Shown: in pieces, positions 44,003 through 51,430 of the stretch | How the letters are laid out: each line of letters begins with the position of its first letter | How positions within the stretch are numbered: position 1 is the first letter of the stretch | Source of the DNA: Sphingobium yanoikuyae | GTDB taxonomy: Bacteria; Pseudomonadota; Alphaproteobacteria; Sphingomonadales; Sphingomonadaceae | Direction of reading: 5' to 3' | Length of the DNA: 64,000 nucleotides | NCBI RefSeq assembly: GCF_013001025.1 | Contig: NZ_CP053022.1 | Location: 1 to 64,000, forward strand | Program-made: the position numbers and the translations under genes | Notes under the pieces: model-generated | Databases searched by the model: none | What the model was told of the DNA's origin: nothing | What the model saw: the letters and a program-made list of their open reading frames with translations, nothing else

Positions 44003-44570
44003 CTGCGCGCGTCTCCGTTGTCACATCCCTAGAGGTTTGGGGCAGCGTCTTTCCACCACGACCGAACCAGTCAATCAAAAATCGGATGCCGCGCGAAATA
44101 TGCGTCTCGACCGTATTTTCCGATATACCCATCTGCGCCGCGATTGCGCGCTGAGGCAGGCCCTCGACCCGGCGCAGGATGAACGCCTCACGCGTCTTGA
44201 GCGGCATGGCCGCGATCGCGCAGGCCAGCTGGCGCAATTCATCCCGGTCGATCGCCGTCTGCTCGGGTGATGCGGTATCGTCAGGGTGGTCCAGATGGTC
44301 AAGATTGTCGACCGCGTGGATGGGAACGATCCGCGCACGGCGGACATGGCGGGTTACCACAGACCGGGCTACCTGGAACAGATAGGCCCGGGGATAGGCG
44401 ATGGTGTCGACCCGCTCCATCTCCGCGAAGATGCTGTAGGACTCCTGAATGATATCGTCGGGTTCGAGGCCGCCCAATGGCCGACGCGCAAGCCAGCCGC
44501 GCAAGGCAGGCTCATGCGGCAAGATATTGCGCAGCAGCCAGCGCGCTCTTTCCCTGTCCGTTCCGCTCAT
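43968..44570 (-). CDS. ECF sigma factor, FecI-like
   Basis: Sigma factor of 200 residues. Region 2 is LEPDDIIQESYSIFAEMERV and YPRAYLFQVARSVVTRHVRR; region 4 is MPLKTREAFILRRVEGLPQR with HTH AIAAQMGISENTVETHISRG. The start at MSGTDRER was preferred because upstream codons lack sigma-factor character. First gene of the collinear set sigma, fecR-like, TonB receptor, phoD, propeller. It is similar to the sigma factor at 9652 (same ILPHE...RGWLARR opening), pointing to a shared ancestor for both signalling systems. Confidence 0.9.
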   Translation of the reverse strand: MSGTDRERARWLLRNILPHEPALRGWLARRPLGGLEPDDIIQESYSIFAEMERVDTIAYPRAYLFQVARSVVTRHVRRARIVPIHAVDNLDHLDHPDDTASPEQTAIDRDELRQLACAIAAMPLKTREAFILRRVEGLPQRAIAAQMGISENTVETHISRGIRFLIDWFGRGGKTLPQTSRDVTTETRAVDGRTRRQSQH

Positions 44571-45074
44571 CCCAGTTCCGCGACCGTTTATTATGACGAA
44601 GTGTCGATTCTGGGGGTGGCTAGAGGGAAAATGTGACAAACAGACTGCGGGGCCGACATCTTCGAAACGTGCGACCCATCTTTTCGAGGGCGGTGCGTTC
44701 AAACTGCCAGCATCCTTGGGTGCCCCCTTTCAGCTTACACTGCGGGAGAAGCACGGCCTTAATCGAATCTAACAAGCAGACCGTCAGCACTTGGCGATTG
44801 AAAATCGACCTCCGAACGGCAGCAATGGGTCGACAGCCGGGATGAATACTACGCGCCCATCTAAGCCATTCGCCCGCAAAATTACTATGCTTGGAAACGG
44901 ACCGTCAATTTTTAAGGACAAATCCCTCCCCGGGTGCCCGGCTGTCTGTCCGGTACGCGCTCGACCAGTTCGACACGACAATGCGCAGCAAAGCACATCA
45001 CGACGCTGGCGACAGCCGCAGCCACACCTCATGATCTTGTGGGAACACCGGGCGCAGAATCAAGGCCTGCCCCT
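44571..45074. other. Intergenic region without a recognisable gene
   Basis: About 500 bases between the sigma factor start and the acetyltransferase stop. Contains repeat copy 6 (44775-44832). No protein similarity was recognised in any frame; the sigma-gene promoter must lie near 44571-44700 but was not identified. Confidence 0.55.
44775..44832 (+). repeat. 58-bp dispersed intergenic repeat, copy 6
   Basis: Starts AGCAGACCGTCAGCACTTGG and ends CTCCGAACGGCAGCAATGGG followed by TCG. Confidence 0.7.
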
Positions 45075-45749
45075 TCACGCCTCGTTACCCTGGAACTCTT
45101 CGAGGCGACGGCCCTGACCGCCTTCGTCATCAAAGTTGGCAGGGTCGAGCCACGCCTGCAACCCTGCCGACACGCCGGGCCACTCGGTATCGGTAATCGC
45201 GAACCAGGCAGTGTCACGGTTCTCGCCCTTCACCACCATATGCTGACGGAAAACGCCCTCGAAGATGAACCCGAAACGCAGCGCCGCGCGCTTCGATGGT
45301 TGATTGCGATCGTCGCACTTCCATTCGAGCCGACGATAGCCGAGTTGATCAAAGGCGTAAGACGCGAACAGATAGAAGGCTTCCGTTGCTGCGCGTGTGC
45401 GGGCCAGCGCCGGCCCCCACAATATGTTGCCGATTTCGATGACGCCGTGAGTGGTGTCGATCCGCATCAAGGATTGTCGACCTTCCGCGCGTCCGGTTGC
45501 TTTGTCGACCACGGCAAAGAACAGGGGATCGGTGGAAGCGGCAGATCGCTCGATCCAGTCCGCAAACTCCTTCTCGTCGATGGGCGGTTGATCGAACAGA
45601 TAACGAAACCGTTCTTCCGCCCCCGCTTCAAGCGCCGACCGGAGCAGATCCTTGCTATGCTTCGGTTCCAGCGGTTCAAGCCGTGCATAACGCCCGTCGA
45701 GAGCGACACTACGAGGACGTGGTGCGCCGTTCCAATCAGCCATACTCAT
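45075..45749 (-). CDS. GNAT-family N-acetyltransferase, RimJ/RimL type
   Basis: Soluble acetyltransferase of 224 residues. It has the RimJ/RimL pattern: ARLEPLEPKHSKDLLRSALE (strand 1/helix 1), FFAVVDKATGRAEGRQSLMR, IEIGNILWGPALARTRAATE (acetyl-CoA loop region with modified Q/RxxGxG/A) and YRRLEWKCDDRNQPSKRAAL, then FGFIFEGVFRQHMVVKGENR. Transfers an acetyl group to an amine, target unknown. It stands alone, divergent from a broken LysR gene, at the start of a degraded accessory stretch. Confidence 0.85.
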   Translation of the reverse strand: MSMADWNGAPRPRSVALDGRYARLEPLEPKHSKDLLRSALEAGAEERFRYLFDQPPIDEKEFADWIERSAASTDPLFFAVVDKATGRAEGRQSLMRIDTTHGVIEIGNILWGPALARTRAATEAFYLFASYAFDQLGYRRLEWKCDDRNQPSKRAALRFGFIFEGVFRQHMVVKGENRDTAWFAITDTEWPGVSAGLQAWLDPANFDDEGGQGRRLEEFQGNEA

Positions 45750-45874
45750 ATCGCTCTCCGCATCAGACGGGAGATACCCGTGTTGTTCGCCATAAAGTTC
45801 GTTGCCTACCGTGACCGAGCACTACGATCCAATCGACTGTTGGACGGTCTTATAAATCCAATTTATCAAGAGCC

Positions 45875-46402
45875 ATGTCTCGGAATCATCCCCCATTGCT
45901 CGCAATCAGGGCGTTCGAAGCGATCTCTCGCTGCGGTACGTTCACTGCGGCGGCTCATGAGTTGGGGACCACGCAGGCCGCGATCAGCAATCAGATCAAG
46001 GTGCTGGAGGGGCGCCTGGGATTGCGGCTCTTTGAGCGTCATGGCCGACGGGCCATGTTGACAGATGACGCCCGGCGCGTAGCCGCTCGTCTCTGCAAGG
46101 CATTCGATGAGATCGAAGCGGCTTTCACGGAGCTGCGTGAAAGTGAAGAGGCGGTGTTGCGGATCACGGCCAGCAACACCTTCACCGAACGCCTGCTGGC
46201 GCGCCACATCGACAGCTTTCAGGCAGTGCACCCCGAACTTGAAATTCGACTCAATGTCGGCAACCGCTACGTCGACTTCGGCACCGAGCAAGTCGACGTG
46301 GCGATCCGCTGGGGTGGAGGCGTGTGGCCTGGCTTAGCATCCGATCACCTGCTTAAACTCGACTTTACGCCAATGTGCGCGCCAAGGATTGGGTTTCCGT
46401 GA
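45875..46402 (+). pseudogene. LysR-family regulator (GcvA-like), C-terminally truncated
   Basis: The first 170 or so residues of a GcvA-type LysR protein: LLAIRAFEAISRCGTFTAAA, HTH HELGTTQAAISNQIKVLEGR, and the start of the effector domain (VLRITASNTFTERLLARHID) up to LDFTPMCAPR. The frame then ends four codons later in sequence that belongs to another, oppositely oriented LysR remnant. About 120 residues are missing. The product would bind DNA but lack most of its ligand domain. Confidence 0.85.
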
Positions 46403-46815
46403 ACAGATGCCGCGCATGGGCAACGGATACATCCGGCTTGAACCCATGGATGATGAGGTCGAGCTTACCGGTCGCCAGTCTTTTGAACATATCGTCGGTG
46501 TAGCCGGATATTTCGACCTGACATCCCGGCGCGGTCTTGCCGATCGATGGCAGTATGGGAAAAAGGACCGACAGCATGCCATAGTCCGTCGCAGCGATGG
46601 AAAATCGGCGTTCCAGTGTTGCTGGATCGAAATCCGCGGGTTGCAACACAGCCGCCGTTATCGCCATCCACTCTTCGAGAGGTTTGGCTAATTCCATGCC
46701 GCGTTGAGTCAGCGCCATGCCTCGACTGGTCCGGACCAGAAGCGGATCGGATAGAAGCTTACGCAGCTCACTCAAAGCTCGGCTGACTGTCGGCTGGCTT
46801 AGCCCCGGCGCATGG
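46365..46815 (-). pseudogene. LysR-family regulator remnant, truncated at both ends
   Basis: The minus strand encodes the second half of an HTH (GLSQPTVSRALSELRKLLSD, then PLLVRTSRGMALTQRGMELA) and the first part of an effector domain (RFSIAATDYGMLSVLFPILP to FKPDVSVAHARHLFTET). The N-terminal 25-30 residues are missing beyond about 46815, and the C-terminal half is lost near 46380, where the frame meets the other LysR remnant head-on. It belongs to a different LysR subgroup from its partner. Confidence 0.8.
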
Positions 46816-47289
46816 CTGTCCGACTGACACTCTGCGTCTGAAGTAAAACAGAAAGAGTTGGCAACAAATTGATATCAAACGCCTTCATTGCTGACTCCGG
46901 CTTTGCGAATAAGCCGCGTTAGCGCTGAAAGGTTGGTGTTTCAATGGAGCGGAAGGGTGGCTGTACTGCACTATGTTCGACTTAAAATTGGAAACGGCAT
47001 TTTCCACAATCATCCGCTCACGCCTGCTTGCCTTCTTGCTGCCGCTTCTGGCATCGAGTTATGGAAAGCAGACGGACCGCTCCTGGGACCCCAAATTTGG
47101 CGTCTGAGCGCCCGCAAAGGGGCGGGCGCAGAAGTGCCTCTACGTGCCGGCCGCGAGCGTGGCCGCCAGTCACCAAATTCGCCGTTCCATGTATGATCCG
47201 GTCAAAATGAGCCTACGGTCCGCTTTCCCCTCTGGAGCACGTTCGCCTGCGGCGCCCGGCGGATTCGAAGATCGATCACGACACCAACG
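46816..47289. other. Intergenic region without a recognisable gene
   Basis: About 470 bases between LysR debris and the toxin-antitoxin pair. It holds repeat copy 7 (47067-47124). No coding similarity recognised. Confidence 0.55.
47067..47124 (+). repeat. 58-bp dispersed intergenic repeat, copy 7
   Basis: Starts AGCAGACGGACCGCTCCTGG and ends GTCTGAGCGCCCGCAAAGGG followed by GCG. The end block pairs CGCCC with GGGCG, a compensated version of the CGACC/GGTCG stem of copy 3. Confidence 0.8.
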
Positions 47290-47346
47290 GCATTTTGTAG
47301 TAACGATAAGCGATTGACTGCTAATCAAATCGTAACTACAAAATGC
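47290..47346. promoter_or_regulatory. Long inverted repeat at the brnT start, probable brnTA operator/promoter
   Basis: GCATTTTGTAGTAACGAT (47290-47307) recurs inverted as ATCGTAACTACAAAATGC (47329-47346), matching at 17 of 18 positions, with a 21-base spacer. A TTGACT -35 (47314-47319) lies in the spacer, and TACAAA (47337-47342) at 17-bp spacing could be the -10. The right arm ends one base before the brnT ATG. BrnA antitoxins repress their own operon, so this is the expected binding site. Confidence 0.65.
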
Positions 47347-47347
47347 T

Positions 47348-47593
47348 ATGATCATCGTATGGGATGAGCCGAAGCGGCAAGCGAACCTCGTCAAGCACGG
47401 GATCGACTTTGCCGATGTGGGCGAAGGGTTCTTCCTCTCCGCCCTGGTCATGCCTGCGAAGGATGGACGCTTTGCCGCCATCGGTGAGATGAACGGTAAG
47501 ATCACGGTGATTTTCGCTGTGCTGGGCACCGAAGGCGTCTCGATCATCTCGGCCCGCCCGGCCAGCATTACGGAACGGAGGCTCTTGCCATGA
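47348..47593 (+). CDS. brnT: BrnT toxin (RelE-like ribonuclease)
   Basis: Toxin of a type II toxin-antitoxin system, 81 residues. The BrnT signature is clear: WDEPKRQANLVKHGIDFADV, FSALVMPAK-like strand, then IGEMNGKITVIFAVLGTEGV and ISARPASITERRL. Family members fold like RelE and cleave RNA to stop growth. The gene precedes its antitoxin and overlaps it by 4 bp, the usual brnTA order. No ribosome-binding site is visible because the inverted repeat abuts the start codon; the message may be leaderless. Confidence 0.92.
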   Translation: MIIVWDEPKRQANLVKHGIDFADVGEGFFLSALVMPAKDGRFAAIGEMNGKITVIFAVLGTEGVSIISARPASITERRLLP

Positions 47594-47877
47594 CCTACCC
47601 GAAAAACGCCGCTCTCGGTTACACCAAGGCCGATATGGATGCGGTCAGCAATAATCCTGAATGGACTGCTGAGGATTTCGCCAGGGCCAAGCCTTTCGCT
47701 GAGGCCTTCCCGGATCTCGCAAAGTCGATTCGTGCACGCGGTCCGCAGAAAGCCCCGAAAAAGGTTAGTACCACACTGCGCCTTTCGCCCGAGGTGATCG
47801 AGCATTTCAAATCCGGCGGCCCGGGTTGGCAGTCACGGATCGATGCAGCACTCAAGGATTGGGTGGCTGCACACTGA
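47590..47877 (+). CDS. brnA: BrnA antitoxin
   Basis: Antitoxin of 95 residues that neutralises BrnT and binds the operon promoter. The C-terminal half has the BrnA ribbon-helix-helix-like pattern: KVSTTLRLSPEVIEHFKSGG, then PGWQSRIDAALKDWVAAH. The N-terminal half (TAEDFARAKPFAEAFPDLAK) is the toxin-binding region. Start overlaps brnT by 4 bp. Located in a gene-poor accessory stretch beside a Fic protein. Confidence 0.9.
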   Translation: MTYPKNAALGYTKADMDAVSNNPEWTAEDFARAKPFAEAFPDLAKSIRARGPQKAPKKVSTTLRLSPEVIEHFKSGGPGWQSRIDAALKDWVAAH

Positions 47878-47913
47878 GGCCGACAGCGCCCATCCGCCCG
47901 GAAGGGCGAAGAC

Positions 47914-47971
47914 AAGCTGCCGGACCGCTCCTGGAGAGCTGAGCACGACCGCTCACGTCGGTATAGGGTCG
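47914..47971 (+). repeat. 58-bp dispersed intergenic repeat, copy 8
   Basis: Starts AGCTGCCGGACCGCTCCTGG, close to copy 7, and ends CGTCGGTATAGGGTCG. Lies between convergent brnA and fic genes. Confidence 0.65.
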
Positions 47972-47974
47972 CTG

Positions 47975-49204
47975 TCAGGCGAAGAGCTTTGGGAAAAGCG
48001 TATCCTGGGTGTCACTCGAGAAACGAAGTGATACCGGCCCCTTCGGGGTATCGGACGCCAGCAGTCCAGCGTCGGTGAGTTCCTTTAGGACGCGTCGCGC
48101 GCTGCGCTCGGGCAGACCCGTAAGGCGCGGAGCTGCACCCCGCTCGAATTCTCCTCGAATAAGGGCTTCCTGGAGTAACCAGTTACTCTCCGGAGACAAG
48201 CCATCTGTGATCAACACATGGCGCTCAAGCCGCTTCGATAGGGTGTCGAGTTCGAAGACGCCCGACATGTAGCTGATTTGATCGAGACAGACTTTGAGAA
48301 ACCACTCAGCAAATCCCACCAGATGCGCTTCGGAAAGGTTTCCCCGGCCATCGCGATCTCCCTGGCGCGGTGCATCGGCTAAGGCCATGTATTTGCGATA
48401 TTCTGTCCGGCCAGCATCTCCGGGCTCCAGCCCGCGCGCAAGCCCTCGAGATACCGACCATAGCCCGTGCGCGCCGATCCCTGCCTTGAGCGCCATGGCG
48501 TGGCTCATCAACCGACTAACCCGGCCATTGCCATCGGGAAAGGGGTGAATCCAATTGAACCGGTGGTGTGCTGTTGCCAGTGCCAGTATACGCTTTGCTT
48601 TCCCGGCTCCCACTGCGGTCAAGCGCATTCCATCCTTGGGTTCAAAGGCAAACCGCGAGAAGAAATAGCTCATGAAATCGGCCACTCTGGCCGACGATGG
48701 CGGAGTGTGGCGGCCGATCTGGACATCGTGCTCGGCCCTTGATCGCCATTCGCCCGGCGTCATGACAAAGCTTCGCTCCCCACCGCGCACGGTGAGCATG
48801 TCGATCGAGGCATCCGCGTAGAAATCGCGGTGCAGTTGCAGGATAAAATTTGGGTCGGCAGGATCGGGAAGTTCGCCATGAATGGCAGCGCGATCGATGG
48901 CTTCCTGTACGCGGTAATGCGCGGCAGCTTCGGCCATGAGATCTCGTTGATCGTCATCGCGTTCGCCGGCCAACGCGCGCTCGATATCCCGTGGACGGGT
49001 GCGGTGCCCCTCGATGAGGTTACTGTAGTAGGTGTTCATCACTCGCACGAGGCTGGCTAGATGGAGTGCGGTCTGCGGATGAAGTGCTCGCCCGAGACCT
49101 TCGGCCCTGGCTGCTATTTCGACGACGAGATCCGGCAAATCACCGGCCGGTGCATCGATCCGTGCAGGCTCGATCTGTGTGGGGGATTCGACGTTCACTG
49201 CCAC
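47975..49204 (-). CDS. Fic-family protein (class II, with inhibitory helix)
   Basis: Predicted protein AMPylase of 409 residues. The active-site motif is HPFPDGNGR (220-228). An N-terminal inhibitory helix motif S-x-x-x-E-G is present as SNLIEG (61-66), marking a class II Fic protein whose Glu65 blocks ATP until relieved. The flap region includes LTVRGGERSFVMTPGEWR. The C-terminal third ends in a winged-helix-like segment (LTGLPERSARRVLKELTDAG), common in this group. Targets are unknown. It stands alone next to brnTA in a degraded region; a stress or phage-defence role is possible but unproven. Confidence 0.9.
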   Translation of the reverse strand: MAVNVESPTQIEPARIDAPAGDLPDLVVEIAARAEGLGRALHPQTALHLASLVRVMNTYYSNLIEGHRTRPRDIERALAGERDDDQRDLMAEAAAHYRVQEAIDRAAIHGELPDPADPNFILQLHRDFYADASIDMLTVRGGERSFVMTPGEWRSRAEHDVQIGRHTPPSSARVADFMSYFFSRFAFEPKDGMRLTAVGAGKAKRILALATAHHRFNWIHPFPDGNGRVSRLMSHAMALKAGIGAHGLWSVSRGLARGLEPGDAGRTEYRKYMALADAPRQGDRDGRGNLSEAHLVGFAEWFLKVCLDQISYMSGVFELDTLSKRLERHVLITDGLSPESNWLLQEALIRGEFERGAAPRLTGLPERSARRVLKELTDAGLLASDTPKGPVSLRFSSDTQDTLFPKLFA

Positions 49205-49811
49205 AGTTTTGGCCGATCCTTCTAGCCGGTTCTCTTATGCTCACATTAGCCCAAGAATAGCCGTTTTCCCAGCCTTTATGCTTTACTTTCAGCACTGCCT
49301 GATGGGCTATGGAGTGGCAATTTGGCCGGTCATTTGGCCGATCTTCTTGCCAAAGTTCGCCCTCCGTCGCGGCACCCCGTTCCGACAGGCCTACGCTTCG
49401 GTTGCACTTGACGCCCATTTCGCAACAGTAGGCAGCCGTGCCGATATCGTCCGAAGCGCCATGGCCCCCAATCCGCATGATGCCACCAACAAGCCGCTGG
49501 AGCGAGGTCCCAGCGATCTTTCCGACCACGGCTTGGACATCATTCCGGGTCAGCCGACCCAGGGCATCAAGGTGAAGACGCGGGATTTTCGTTAAATGGC
49601 GGCAGGAGCTGCTGCAATCGAGCCGCCATTTCCATCGGCGACACGCAGCACGGGATAAGGATCATCGCCAAGCAGTATGCCGATGAGCTCGCGCCGCGTG
49701 CCGCGTGGCATGTCATTTGCGCCTTGCGGGCTTGCACGCGGATCGGGCCTCGGCCCCGTTCTGGTCCTGATTTTCGAACACCCAGTTGAGATAGGCGGCG
49801 ATGCGGATAAC
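49205..49811. other. Degraded intergenic region
   Basis: About 600 bases with no intact gene. The minus strand has an open stretch at 49380-49600 (for example LDALGRLTRNDVQAVVGKIA) that faintly recalls AAA-type cyclase or regulator proteins, but it cannot be assigned. At 49610-49740 the minus strand reads MPRGTRRELIGILLGDDPYP and on to a stop, also unassigned. Confidence 0.4.
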
Positions 49812-49928
49812 CTTGCGGTTCGAACGCGGTGGGATGACCGGCAAAATGTTGCTCAGGAGCAGGTTCTCGCGGAAGCGGTCGCCATCATAGCCTTTGTCGG
49901 CAAGCAAGGCGCCCCACATGCCGAGCGC
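49812..49928 (-). pseudogene. IS5-family transposase fragment
   Basis: About 39 codons (LLADKGYDGDRFRENLLLSN, then ILPVIPPRSNRK) match the centre of IS5-type transposases around the second catalytic Asp in ADKGYD. Upstream and downstream parts are absent; after SNRK the frame runs into unrelated sequence (VIRIAAYLNWVFENQDQ). It differs from the IS5 fragment at 50970 (ADKGYDGD against ADKAYDSN), so two elements left debris here. Confidence 0.75.
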
Positions 49929-50459
49929 GGCATTTTTCGGGAAATTTCTGCTCCTGTGAGGCATTCGCACCTCCTGGGCTCGAAGTCGCTAGACGGGCGT
50001 CCGACACATTTTCGACGAGGGGGGAATTCCATCATGCCCAGCACCCGATTGACCAGGCTCAAGCGCCTGCGTCTCAAACTCGACATCGACCGGCCCGCCG
50101 CGCATGCGGGTGAAAGCAGGGTGTCTCACACCTCCCGCGTCGCCCAGCCGACCGCCAGCGCGCCCGACAGCCAATCGCGCCCGTCAAGGCTGAGCCTCCG
50201 CCGTGCCGCAATGGCGCGCGGTGGCGCGCGTCGCTGACCGCCCTCCGTCCCGCAGGCTTGATGCCATGGGCACGCACGCGCCGATGCTCCGCCTCTCCCG
50301 TCCGCCAGGGAACAGCCACAAGCCCCCGCCTCCGCGCATTCGCCAGGCCCCGGCGCGGGTAGCGGAAGAATCCGCGGCGTCCACGCGCATTCATCGCATT
50401 GTCCATGATCTGTTGGGGATTTTGTCATAGGCCGCGCCGCGATGATGTGCGAATCGCTC
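49929..50459. other. Region without a recognisable gene
   Basis: About 530 GC-rich bases between IS5 debris and the truncated sensor gene. Several frames are open but none shows a known motif; the open frames look like a result of base composition. The promoter of the truncated sensor gene would be near 50400. Confidence 0.45.
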
Positions 50460-50966
50460 ATGCCGCGCCTTTTCCGGACCATCCTCCCTCTCCTGTGCAT
50501 GATCGCATGCATGGTGATGATGGCACTTGGATGGTCCTCCCCCGCCGCCGCGGAAATGCTGCGGATCGGCCATCCTTTATGCCATGCCGTGAGCCAGGCG
50601 GTGGCGCAGGGCGATCGCGCGCCTTCCCCCTTCGCCTGTCGCGGCGCGCCTCTAGGATATCAGAAGGGAACACTCTGGCTTCGCGCGACGCTGCCCGCTC
50701 GCGCAGGGGAGCCCGACGACCTGTCGCTGATCGTCCACAGCTCGCGTTTCGATCGTCTCGGCGTCGCATTCACCTTTGCCGATGGCGCGGTGGAGCGCCA
50801 GCATGTGCGCAGCGGTGATTTCGGGCCCCATTGGCGGGCCGGCGGACAGCTTGCCTTTCGCGCGCCGCGCCGCGACGCCGCGCTCACGGCCGTGACCCTG
50901 CGGTTCGACAAGGTGGCGAGTGCGCGCCTGCTGCGCATCAGGCTCGTCGGCGAGGCGCAGAAAGCA
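50460..50966 (+). pseudogene. 7TM-DISM sensor protein (likely diguanylate cyclase), truncated by IS5
   Basis: N-terminal 165-170 residues of a membrane sensor: signal segment MPRLFRTILPLLCMIACMVM, then a 7TMR-DISM extracellular-2-like beta-sandwich (EMLRIGHPLCHAVSQAVAQG, GYQKGTLWLRATLPARAG, LIVHSSRFDRLGVAFTFADG, QLAFRAPRRDAALTAVTLRF). In intact relatives this is followed by seven membrane helices and a GGDEF or kinase domain. Here the frame passes at about 50966 straight into IS5 transposase sequence. The helices and output domain are gone, so signalling is lost. The GGDEF output is an inference from remembered relatives. Confidence 0.75.
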
Positions 50967-50969
50967 CCC

Positions 50970-51316
50970 AGACGGCCGCGCTTCATCATCACGCCCGGCC
51001 AGACTGGCGACGTTACCCAAGCGCCGGCCCTGCTGCACGGGCAGGAAAGCGGCGTCGTGCTCGCCGACAAAGCTTATGACAGCAATGCTTTACGGACAAT
51101 CATCGCGAAAATGGGCCCGAAGCGGTCATACCTTCAAACCGCTGCCGTAAGGTCGCCATCCCGCATGACACGCTGATCTACAAACACCGCAATCGTATCG
51201 AACGATGCTTCGGCAGGCTCAAACACTTCCGCCGCTTCGCAACACGCTACGATCGCCGCACCATCCACTTCGCCGGCTTCACAAACCGCGACGCCGCCAC
51301 GATCTGTTTACTCTGA
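50970..51316 (+). pseudogene. IS5-family transposase, C-terminal half with frameshift
   Basis: The sequence RFIITPGQTGDVTQAPALLH, then VVLADKAYDSNALRTIIAKM encodes the second catalytic Asp region of an IS5 transposase. Near 51117 one base is missing (GGGCCCGAAG where GGCGCCGAAG would keep frame). After the shift the rest follows: AVIPSNRCRKVAIPHDTLIY, then KHRNRIERCFGRLKHFRRFA with the catalytic Glu, and a stop at 51314-51316. The N-terminal half is absent. It is dead both by truncation and by frameshift. Confidence 0.85.
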
Positions 51317-51430
51317 ATGTCGATCCGCGCCAGGATTGTCAGCGGGCAGGCGGATTGAAGTGCGGCAAGTGCCCTGAATGTTCTGCGCATAATCGACCCT
51401 AACCCCAAAATTGTGAAACCAAGAAATGCA

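Noticed and set aside
49380-49600. Minus-strand frame with LDALGRLTRNDVQAVVGKIA resembling AAA or cyclase proteins
   Set aside because: Too short and too weakly similar to name; left as unassigned degraded sequence.
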